From NCBI GenBank assembly GCA_028869385.1, contig JAGWSR010000102.1:1-38922 (forward strand): a DNA stretch of 38,922 nt. The letters are read 5' to 3'. Shown in pieces: positions 8,433-15,299 of this stretch. The DNA is from a bacterium (GTDB taxonomy: Bacteria; Vulcanimicrobiota; Vulcanimicrobiia; Vulcanimicrobiales; Vulcanimicrobiaceae). The notes beneath the pieces are model-generated. The model was not told where the DNA came from. It made no database searches and saw nothing but the letters and a program-made list of their open reading frames with translations. Every line of letters starts with the position of its first letter. The stretch's first letter is position 1. The position numbers and the translations under genes are program-made.

Positions 8433-9182
8433 TTAACAGCCGCTCCCGGCCGCGTCAAAGTGCTCGGCGGCGGTCATCTCGTCGCGGACGATGTCGGGGA
8501 TGCGGCGCTGAAAATCGCGCGAGGCGCTCAGGCTCATGCGGACGTCGTCATCGAGCGACTCCTCGCCGGCGAGCCGGCCCGCATCGGGCTGCCCGGGAAT
8601 GTTGGCGAGGATCGGGCTCTCGGCCGTGTCCGGCACGCGCGGAAAGTTCGAGCCGAAGTCGGGGGCAAGGCCTTGCAGGTCGCTCCGGTCGTCGGGCGAG
8701 CTCGCCCGCATATCCGACGTCTGGAGATACGCGACGAAGCCGTCGAGGTCGCGTTGGATGAGGTGCTGGCGGTAGAGCGCGCCGCCGAGCGCGTCGGCGG
8801 AGGCCTTGAGGGCGCTCTTCTGATCCTCGGTCGGCGCCGTTTTGGCGAGCTCCCGCAGGCGATCGACCTCTCGCATGCCGCTGCGATAGTTGCCGTAGAT
8901 CTTGTCGGCGAGTGCGCTGAGGCGGTGCTCGGCGCCGACGCGCTGCAGGTCATCGTGGCCGAGCGCGTCGCTGCGCAGCGCGCCCACCGCCGCGGAGAGC
9001 GCGGCGTCGCTGTGGACGGCCGAATCGATCGCGGCGTTCGCGTGCGCGGCGAAGGCCGTGCAGTACGGCGACGATTTCAGCGTCACGATCGTTTTGAGCG
9101 GGGCGGATGACGGCGACGCCGACGGCGACGCTGACGGCGACGGCGATCCCGCGGTCAGGATGACGAGCAACAGGTGCAGCAT
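8433..9182 (-). CDS. Secreted protein with Ser/Pro/Ala linker, unknown function
   Basis: This 249-residue protein has a short hydrophobic signal (MLHLLLVILTAG), then a low-complexity Ser-Pro-Ala stretch (about residues 13-32) encoded by a 12-base tandem repeat, then a helical domain of about 200 residues containing several Arg/Asp/Leu-rich helices. No family is recognised. The ATG at 9182 was chosen because GAGGT lies at good spacing upstream; an in-frame ATG at 9194 is possible. It reads in the same direction as ctaA, 53 bases upstream, and could be cotranscribed. It lies divergent from a lipoprotein gene at 9264. The Ser/Pro linker suggests the domain is held away from the envelope. Confidence 0.78.
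   Translation of the reverse strand: MLHLLLVILTAGSPSPSASPSASPSSAPLKTIVTLKSSPYCTAFAAHANAAIDSAVHSDAALSAAVGALRSDALGHDDLQRVGAEHRLSALADKIYGNYRSGMREVDRLRELAKTAPTEDQKSALKASADALGGALYRQHLIQRDLDGFVAYLQTSDMRASSPDDRSDLQGLAPDFGSNFPRVPDTAESPILANIPGQPDAGRLAGEESLDDDVRMSLSASRDFQRRIPDIVRDEMTAAEHFDAAGSGC
9109..9144. repeat. 12-base tandem repeat, three copies, inside a secreted-protein gene
   Basis: Three consecutive copies of GACGGCGACGCC (second and third copies differ by one or two bases) encode the Ser-Pro-Ser-Ala linker just after the signal peptide of the minus-strand gene 8433-9182. Because the unit is 12 bases, copy-number change would keep the reading frame and only lengthen or shorten the linker. Confidence 0.9.
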
Positions 9183-9263
9183 GAGGTACCTCATCAACGA
9201 TTCTACCGCGTCGGCGGTGACAAGAGGAATGTGTGCGCCCCCGCCCCTCGAAACCGAGGCTCG

Positions 9264-9695
9264 GTGAAGCGTTGGTGGGTGCTGGCGGTCCTCGTGCTCT
9301 TGAGCGGCTGCCGCGAGGTGCGCGTGAAGACCTATGCCGTCGGCACGACGACGGTGCCGGGCGGCGATCAGATCGTCGTCGTGCGCGACCGCGCCTCGCT
9401 CGAGCACCTCGGCATCAAGGCGGCCGTACGCTTTCGCGGCGAGTTCGGCGTGGTGCTGCTCATGGGGCCGCACGACCGCACGGGGTACCGTCAGATCATC
9501 GAGTCCATCCGGGCGAGCGACGAGCGCGTGCGCGTGGTGGCCTTCGAGGAGCCGCCGGCCGATGGCGGGGAGCCCACGCAGCCGTACCGCACCTACACGC
9601 TCTGGATCGTCCCCAACACGGTGTATCGCAGCGGGATCGCGGTGGACGTGGTGACGCCGAGCGATCGGCCGATCGCCCAGTCGGCACTCCCGTAA
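9264..9695 (+). CDS. Lipoprotein of unknown function (143 aa)
   Basis: The start is GTG at 9264, with GAGG just upstream, giving VKRWW followed by a hydrophobic run ending in a lipobox (LLSGC). The cysteine at about residue 16 would be lipidated. The mature part (about 125 residues) is a mixed alpha/beta domain with no family that I recognise. The frame is open upstream, but that part has no signal and is not used here. It is the first gene of a plus-strand run and is divergent from the Ser/Pro-linker protein, so the 81-base gap probably holds both promoters. Confidence 0.78.
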   Translation: MKRWWVLAVLVLLSGCREVRVKTYAVGTTTVPGGDQIVVVRDRASLEHLGIKAAVRFRGEFGVVLLMGPHDRTGYRQIIESIRASDERVRVVAFEEPPADGGEPTQPYRTYTLWIVPNTVYRSGIAVDVVTPSDRPIAQSALP

Positions 9696-9723
9696 TCCCC
9701 CCGAAAGGACGATACACTCAAGC

Positions 9724-10782
9724 GTGATCGAACCGCTGGTAAATTTCGAAGCATCGGTGCGCCGCCTGGGGCTCGTGCTCGAACCCGAAGGTAGCCCGAC
9801 CGAGGTCGAGGGCGTGCTCAACCCCGCGTGCACGCGAACGCGCGACGGGTCGCTGCTGCTCTATCCGCGCGCCGTCGCCAAGGGCAACATCTCGCGCGTC
9901 GGCCGCGTGCGCGTCGATCCCGCGGTCGACGGCTTCGCGACGCGCCGAGACGGATTCGCGCTCGAACCGCGCGCGGAGTACGAAGTGCGCCCGCATCCGG
10001 GGTACGGTTGCGAAGATCCGCGCGTGACCTTCGTGCCGGTGCTCGACGCGTACGTGATGGCCTACACGGCGTTCGGCCCGATCGGACCGCGCATCGCGCT
10101 CGCGCTCTCCGACGACGGGATCGCGTGGCAGCGTCTGGGCCTGCTGCGCTTCACCGAACCGGGCATGACGCTCGGCGACGATAAGGATGCGGCGTTCTTC
10201 CCGGAGCCCGTCGTCTCGCCGAACGGCGTCGTTTCGCTCGCGTTCTATCATCGCCCGATGCTGCATCTCTCCGCCGTCGACGGACGCGCGGCGATCCCGA
10301 TGATCGAGCGCATGCCGTACGCGGATCGCGAGTCGATTCGCATCGGCTACGTGCCGCTCGATCCGGTGCTGCAGGATCGCAACGCGCTGCTCGACGTGCG
10401 CGAGAGCGCGCTCGTGCTCTCGCCGAGCGAGGAGTGGGGCTCGATCAAGATCGGCGCGGGTACGCCTCCCGTGCGCATCGCCGAGGGATGGATGTCGTTC
10501 TATCATGCGGTCGATCTGATCGACAACAGCGGCACGAAGCCGAAATTTCGCTACTGCGCCGGCATCGTGATTCACGACCACGAGCAACCGCACCGCGTGC
10601 TGTATCGTTCGCCCCAGCCGGTACTCGTACCGGAATCCGAACTCGAACGCAGCGGAATCGTCGATAACGTCGTCTTTCCGACGGGGATCGATCCGCGCGC
10701 GGATCTCGGCGAGCGCGTCTTCGACGTGTATTACGGCATGGCCGATTACACGATCGGCGCCGCGCGCGTCACGCTCGCGTAG
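9724..10782 (+). CDS. Glycoside hydrolase family 130 enzyme (beta-mannoside phosphorylase-like)
   Basis: This 352-residue cytosolic enzyme has the five-bladed beta-propeller pattern of GH130, a family of phosphorylases and hydrolases acting on beta-mannosides (for example mannosylglucose or beta-1,4/1,2-mannobiose). Family landmarks are the GCEDPRV motif at about 97-103, the DKDAAFFPEPV motif at about 156-166 and the FYHAVD segment near 259-264. The start is a GTG at 9724; an AAAGGA about 14 bases upstream is rather far. It has no neighbouring sugar transporter or mannanase, so the substrate cannot be told from context. It could act on a storage or cell-surface mannoside. Confidence 0.87.
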   Translation: MIEPLVNFEASVRRLGLVLEPEGSPTEVEGVLNPACTRTRDGSLLLYPRAVAKGNISRVGRVRVDPAVDGFATRRDGFALEPRAEYEVRPHPGYGCEDPRVTFVPVLDAYVMAYTAFGPIGPRIALALSDDGIAWQRLGLLRFTEPGMTLGDDKDAAFFPEPVVSPNGVVSLAFYHRPMLHLSAVDGRAAIPMIERMPYADRESIRIGYVPLDPVLQDRNALLDVRESALVLSPSEEWGSIKIGAGTPPVRIAEGWMSFYHAVDLIDNSGTKPKFRYCAGIVIHDHEQPHRVLYRSPQPVLVPESELERSGIVDNVVFPTGIDPRADLGERVFDVYYGMADYTIGAARVTLA

Positions 10783-10791
10783 CGGCGCACC

Positions 10792-11289
10792 GTGCCCATG
10801 TACCGTGCGGTCGCGTTTGCGACCATCATCGTTCTCGGCGTCGTCGTGGCCGCGACCGCGTGGGTGCATCGCGACCTGATTCGCATCCGCATCGCATCGA
10901 CCAGCGTTCCGGTTCCGCCGAAGGCGGGGGACGCGCAGAGCCCGGCTCCGGGCGGCGGCGGCGACGCCTTTCGCGGTGTCGCGCCGTGGGCGCTCTCCGC
11001 GCTGCCGGATTGCCTCATCCAGGACTCCATCGCAACCGGCAGCCTCGCATACGTGCGCTCCAAACTTCCCACCGGTGCGACGATCGTCGCATCGGGGAGC
11101 ACGCTGCATTTCGGGCCTTGCACGATTTTTCTGCGTGGTGACGAAGTGCTCGTGCGACGCGGCGCCGATCGGCTCGTCATCCCCCCGCACGTGACGCTCT
11201 ATCGCACCGCGCGCGGGCTCGCGCTCCTACGCAAGCGCGACGGGCAATGGGAGATGCGCGTGTACGATCCACCGTCGCCTTCGGAATGA
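10792..11289 (+). CDS. Membrane-anchored protein of unknown function
   Basis: The protein (165 residues from GTG at 10792, or 163 from ATG at 10798) has one N-terminal membrane segment (about residues 5-24), then a Pro/Gly-rich linker and a domain of about 110 residues outside the membrane with two cysteines (CLIQ and GPCTIF) that could pair. No family is recognised. It lies 9 bases after the GH130 gene and 4 bases before prfC, so it should be in the same transcript. Neither candidate start has a good ribosome site. Confidence 0.75.
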   Translation: MPMYRAVAFATIIVLGVVVAATAWVHRDLIRIRIASTSVPVPPKAGDAQSPAPGGGGDAFRGVAPWALSALPDCLIQDSIATGSLAYVRSKLPTGATIVASGSTLHFGPCTIFLRGDEVLVRRGADRLVIPPHVTLYRTARGLALLRKRDGQWEMRVYDPPSPSE

Positions 11290-11293
11290 CAGC

Positions 11294-12919
11294 ATGAATT
11301 TAACCGACGAAGTCCGCAAACGCCGCACGTTCGCGATTATCTCGCACCCCGACGCCGGCAAGACCACGCTCACCGAGAAGCTGCTGCTCTACGGTGGAGC
11401 GATTCACGTCGCGGGTCAGGTATCCGCGCGCAAGCGGCAGCGCGCCGTGACGAGCGATTGGATGGAGCTCGAACGGGAACGCGGCATCTCGATCACTTCA
11501 ACCGTGCTGCAGTTTCCGTACGAAGGGCACACGATCAATCTGCTCGATACGCCGGGGCACCAAGATTTCGGCGAGGATACCTATCGAACGCTCCTCGCGG
11601 CCGACGCCGCGGTGATGCTCATCGACGCCGCCAAAGGCGTGGAGCCGCAGACGAAAAAGCTCTTCGCCATCTGTCGCGAGCGCAAGATCCCGCTCTTCAC
11701 GTTCATGAACAAGATGGATCGCCCGAGCCGCGATCCGTTGGAGCTGCTCGACGAACTCGAGAGGGTGCTCGGCATCGGCGCCTTCGCGATGAACTGGCCC
11801 CTCGGCAGCGGCGATACGTTCAAAGGCGTGTACGACCGCGAGACGCGCGAACTGCATCTCTTCGAACGCAGCGCGCACGGTGCCAAGCGCGCCGCGGTGC
11901 AGACGGTCGCCGACGCGCGCGATCCGAAGCTGCGCGAACTCGTGGACGACGTAACCTATCAGCAGTTCATCGACGGCCTCGATCTGCTCGAAGGCGCGGG
12001 CGAAGCCTTCGATCGCGACGCGATGCTGCGGGGCGAGATCACGCCGGTCTTTTTCGGCTCGGCGGTGACGAACTTCGGCGTGCAGCTCTTTCTCGATCGC
12101 TTCATCGCGATGAGTCCGCCCCCGGCCGCGCGCGCCCTGCGAGAAACGCAAGACGACGGCGGTTCGGTCGAGCCGGACGACGCGCGCTTTAGCGGATTCG
12201 TTTTCAAGATTCAGGCGAACATGGACCCGCGCCATCGCGATCGCATCGCCTTCGTGCGCATCTGTTCCGGTCGCTTCGAGCGCGACATGACGGTCCGCAA
12301 CGCGCGCACCGGTAAGGACGTGCGCCTTTCGCGCGCGATGAAGCTCTTCGCCGACGAGCGCGAATCGCTCGACGACGCGGTGGCGGGCGACGTGCTCGGC
12401 TTCGCCAACCCGGGCTCGTTCGCGATCGGCGATACGCTCTACGAAGGCGCGCCGATCGAATTTCCGCCGATCCCGTCGTTCGCCCCGGAACATTTCGCGG
12501 CGGTGCGGAGTATCGACACGGGGAGCTACAAATCGTTCGGTAAGGGCATCGCGCAACTGCGCGAAGAGGGAGCCGTGCAGATCTTCTACCCGTGGGGCTC
12601 GACCCGCAGCGAGCCGATCGTCGCGGTCGTCGGCGAACTGCAGTTCGAAGTCGCTAAATATCGCCTGCAGGCGGAGTACGGCGTGAAGACGATCTTCTCG
12701 ACGCTTCCTTACGCGCTCGCGCGGCGCGTCGAAGCCGACGCGCAACGCGCCGCGCGCGCGCAACTGCCGAGCAACGCCAAGCTCGTCGAGGACTGGGAGG
12801 GCCGTCCCGTCGCGCTCTTCGAGAGCGAGTGGAGCCTGCGCCTCGCGCAGGAATGGAACGCCGACCTCGTCTTCGCGCCATTCGTCGCCGACATTTCGCA
12901 GGAGACCGTATCACCGTGA
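11294..12919 (+). CDS. prfC: Peptide chain release factor 3
   Basis: RF3 is a translational GTPase that removes RF1/RF2 from the ribosome after termination. The 541 residues match the family length. GTPase motifs are HPDAGKTT (P-loop, 18-25), RERGISITS (switch I), DTPGHQDFG (G3) and NKMD (G4). The domains after the GTPase include the EF-Tu-like barrel and the C-terminal region with PWGSTRSEP and GELQFEV. The final stop overlaps the GTG of the next lipoprotein gene as GTGA. It differs from EF-G in lacking the domain IV signature and in the early SHPDAGKTT sequence. RF3 is non-essential and patchily distributed. Confidence 0.96.
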   Translation: MNLTDEVRKRRTFAIISHPDAGKTTLTEKLLLYGGAIHVAGQVSARKRQRAVTSDWMELERERGISITSTVLQFPYEGHTINLLDTPGHQDFGEDTYRTLLAADAAVMLIDAAKGVEPQTKKLFAICRERKIPLFTFMNKMDRPSRDPLELLDELERVLGIGAFAMNWPLGSGDTFKGVYDRETRELHLFERSAHGAKRAAVQTVADARDPKLRELVDDVTYQQFIDGLDLLEGAGEAFDRDAMLRGEITPVFFGSAVTNFGVQLFLDRFIAMSPPPAARALRETQDDGGSVEPDDARFSGFVFKIQANMDPRHRDRIAFVRICSGRFERDMTVRNARTGKDVRLSRAMKLFADERESLDDAVAGDVLGFANPGSFAIGDTLYEGAPIEFPPIPSFAPEHFAAVRSIDTGSYKSFGKGIAQLREEGAVQIFYPWGSTRSEPIVAVVGELQFEVAKYRLQAEYGVKTIFSTLPYALARRVEADAQRAARAQLPSNAKLVEDWEGRPVALFESEWSLRLAQEWNADLVFAPFVADISQETVSP

Positions 12920-13278
12920 AGTCTCGCATCCTCATCGCCGCGGCGCTCGTCGCCGTCGCGCTCGCCGCGTGTTCGTTCGAGAACAAGTACGAACGCGAAG
13001 CCGATCGCATCACGCGCGCCGTGATGGCGAACGATCTCGCGCCGGTGCAGAAAGATCTCACCCCCGGCCTGAACATCTCGCGCGTCAAAGTCGCCGAGTG
13101 GTCCGATGAGTTGAGCGCGCAGGGCAAGCTGCTCTCGATCAAAGAGAGCAAGGAGTGCACCCCGGGCTACCACTGCTTCGTCGTGAAGTTCCAGAAGCAT
13201 ACGTATGCCGAGCGGCTGCAGATGGACGATCAGAATCGCGTCACGCAGTGGCAATTCCACATGCTCGATCGTGGTTGA
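12916..13278 (+). CDS. Lipoprotein of unknown function (120 aa)
   Basis: A GTG start at 12916 overlaps the prfC stop (GTGA). The N-terminus VKSRILIAAALVAVALAAC is a clear lipoprotein signal with lipobox LAAC. The mature domain of about 100 residues has two further cysteines (ECTPGYHC) in a CxxxxxC arrangement and looks like a small alpha+beta fold; I cannot name it. Its end overlaps the start of the dehydratase gene by 8 bases. The stretch of overlapping genes suggests coupled translation, though the protein acts outside the cytoplasm, unlike its neighbours. Confidence 0.82.
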   Translation: MKSRILIAAALVAVALAACSFENKYEREADRITRAVMANDLAPVQKDLTPGLNISRVKVAEWSDELSAQGKLLSIKESKECTPGYHCFVVKFQKHTYAERLQMDDQNRVTQWQFHMLDRG

Positions 13279-14221
13279 TTTCACCGACGTCCGAGCGGCG
13301 GCGAGCCGCATCGCGGGGATCGCGCATCGCACGCCCGTCGTCACGTCGCGCACGATCGACGAACGCACGGGCGCGACGGTCTTTCTCAAGTGCGAGCAAC
13401 TGCAGCGTATGGGCGCGTTCAAATTTCGCGGCGCGTACAATCGTCTCGCGCAGCTCGACGCGGGCGAACGCCGCGCGGGTGTCGTCGCCTATTCGAGCGG
13501 CAATCACGCGCAGGGCGTGGCGCTCGCGGCGCAGTTGTTGGAGATTCCGGCGACGATCGTGATGCCGCGCGACGCGCCGGCGAGCAAACTCGCGGCGACG
13601 CGCGGCTACGGCGCCGAAGTGGTGCTCTACGAACGCTCCGAAGAGAATCGCGCGCTGATCGCGCAGGGCATCGCGAAGGAGCGCGGCGCGACGATCGTCC
13701 CGCCGTACGACGACGAACGCATCGTCGCGGGCGCGGGAACCGCGGTGTTGGAGCTGCTCGAAGAGACGGGGTCGCTCGATATCGTGATCGTGCCGGTCGG
13801 CGGCGGCGGACTCTTCTCCGGCAGCGCGCTCGCGGCGCACGGCGTCGATCCGACGATCGCGGTATGGGGCGTGGAGCCCGAGGCGGGCAACGACGTGCAG
13901 CAGTCGCTCGCGCGCGGCGAGCGCGTCGTGATCGACGTGCCGCAGACGATCGCCGATGGACTGCAGACGCAATCGCCCGGCGAGGTGACCTTCGCGGTGC
14001 TGCGCGAGCACGCCGCGGGCATCGTCACCGTGAGCGACGACGAACTGATCGAAACGATGCGCGTGCTCTTCGAGCGCTGCAAGCTCGTGGTCGAACCGAG
14101 CGGTGCCGCGGCGCTCGCTGCCGTGCTCTCTGCGAAGATTCCGGTCGCGGGCAAGCGCGTCGGCCTCGTGCTCAGCGGCGGCAACGTGGACCGCGCGCGC
14201 TTCGCCTCGCTGATCGCCTAA
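13271..14221 (+). CDS. Threonine/serine dehydratase-like PLP enzyme
   Basis: This is a fold-type II pyridoxal-phosphate enzyme of 316 residues related to catabolic threonine dehydratase and serine racemase. Threonine would be converted to 2-oxobutyrate and ammonia. The PLP lysine is in the FKFRGAYN motif (about residues 46-53), the substrate loop reads SSGNHAQG, and the phosphate-binding loop is the glycine run GGGGLFSG. There is no C-terminal ACT regulatory domain, so it is not the allosteric biosynthetic IlvA. The start is the GTG at 13271, overlapping the lipoprotein gene by 8 bases. Its TAA stop overlaps the TAG stop of the converging AhpD-like gene. Confidence 0.9.
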   Translation: MVDFTDVRAAASRIAGIAHRTPVVTSRTIDERTGATVFLKCEQLQRMGAFKFRGAYNRLAQLDAGERRAGVVAYSSGNHAQGVALAAQLLEIPATIVMPRDAPASKLAATRGYGAEVVLYERSEENRALIAQGIAKERGATIVPPYDDERIVAGAGTAVLELLEETGSLDIVIVPVGGGGLFSGSALAAHGVDPTIAVWGVEPEAGNDVQQSLARGERVVIDVPQTIADGLQTQSPGEVTFAVLREHAAGIVTVSDDELIETMRVLFERCKLVVEPSGAAALAAVLSAKIPVAGKRVGLVLSGGNVDRARFASLIA

Positions 14222-14799
14222 CCGCTCGTCCGTCCCATCGTGTAGAACTCGGCGTTGGGGCGCATATCCATGAAGCCTGCCATGCGATTGGAGAAGCCGA
14301 AGAAGCCGGCGATCGCGGCGATGTCCCAGATGTCGTCGTCGGAGAATCCGGCCGCGTGCAGCGCGGCGATCTCGTCGTCGGTCGCGGCGAAGCCCGGCTC
14401 GTTCACGCGCGAGGCGAAGGCGAGCATCGCGCGCAGGCGCGGGGTGAGATCGGCGGTGCGCCAGTTATTCGCGATCTGCTCGGCGAGAAGCGCATCTTTG
14501 CCGAGGATTCGCAGCGCCGCTCCGTGCGCGGTCATGCAGTACTGACAGCGATTCTCCGAGGAGACCGCCACCACGATCGCCTCGCGTTCGGCGCGCGTGA
14601 GATTACTCGGCCCGCGCATGAGCACATCGTGGTAGTGCATGAAGGCGCGAAAGTGTTCGGGGCGTTTCGCGTACGCGCGAAAGACGTTGGGGACGAAGCC
14701 GAGCTTCGTCTGGTTGGTCTCGTAGATCTCGCGGATATCGTCGGGCAGCTCGTCGGGCGACGGCTCGCCGAAGCGCGAAGCGGGCGAAGTGCGGTTCAT
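14218..14799 (-). CDS. AhpD-like / carboxymuconolactone decarboxylase family protein
   Basis: This 193-residue helical protein belongs to the AhpD/CMD family, many of which are peroxidase-related reductases using a CxxC pair. The key motif ENRCQYCMTAHG is complete, with Glu, both Cys and His in register. The ATG at 14799 was chosen for its AAGGA ribosome site 7 bases away; ATG at 14823 is possible. It is the last gene of a minus-strand run after a small secreted protein. Family members called 'uncharacterised peroxidase-related' have this length and the second domain seen here (DDDIWDIAAIAGFFGFSNR). The electron donor is unknown. Confidence 0.9.
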   Translation of the reverse strand: MNRTSPASRFGEPSPDELPDDIREIYETNQTKLGFVPNVFRAYAKRPEHFRAFMHYHDVLMRGPSNLTRAEREAIVVAVSSENRCQYCMTAHGAALRILGKDALLAEQIANNWRTADLTPRLRAMLAFASRVNEPGFAATDDEIAALHAAGFSDDDIWDIAAIAGFFGFSNRMAGFMDMRPNAEFYTMGRTSG

Positions 14800-14836
14800 G
14801 CCCGCGTCCTTCGCCCACTTCATGCGCGACGCCCTA

Positions 14837-15241
14837 CTACTTGATGTTGCCGCAGGAGGCGTAGGTGCCGAGATCCGTCGTGCTCTTGTGCACGTTGATC
14901 GCATAGTGGCCCATCAGAAGGTCGGAGAGCTTCACGCCCTTGACCGTCGAGGTGCCCTTGCCGCCGACCGTGTTCTGAAGCGCGTACTCGGGCGCTTTGT
15001 TGATGTTGCCGCAGGTGCCGATGTGGATGTGGGTCGGCTGCGCGTCTTTCGGCGCGTTCTTGAGGTTCACGACGACCAGCACGCCGTCCGACTCCTGCGT
15101 GAGGGTCGCGGTGCCGTTCTCGCCGCTGCCGTTGAGCGCGGCCATTTTGATGGTGAGCGTCTTGGGCGTCGCGGCGACCGCGACGGTGCCGAGCGTCGCG
15201 ACGAGGGCGGCGGCGGCGGCGAGCGTTTGAAGATGACGCAT
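14837..15241 (-). CDS. Small secreted protein, CHRD/superoxide-dismutase-like
   Basis: The protein has 134 residues with a classic cleavable signal (about 1-23, ending AVAA). The mature part is beta-rich and contains GENGTATLTQ, the HIHIGTC motif and a later ASCGN; this arrangement recalls CHRD and Cu/Zn-superoxide-dismutase-like folds, with an HxH pair and two cysteines that could form a disulfide. It lacks the full set of SOD metal ligands, so catalysis is not implied. AAAGGAG precedes the ATG. It lies between the BNR-repeat gene (58-base gap) and the AhpD-like gene. Assignment to CHRD is tentative. Confidence 0.78.
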   Translation of the reverse strand: MRHLQTLAAAAALVATLGTVAVAATPKTLTIKMAALNGSGENGTATLTQESDGVLVVVNLKNAPKDAQPTHIHIGTCGNINKAPEYALQNTVGGKGTSTVKGVKLSDLLMGHYAINVHKSTTDLGTYASCGNIK

Positions 15242-15299
15242 GGAGTGCTCCTTTAGCGAATGGATCGTGCGATCGGTAGAGAGTACGTTGCTAACGAAC

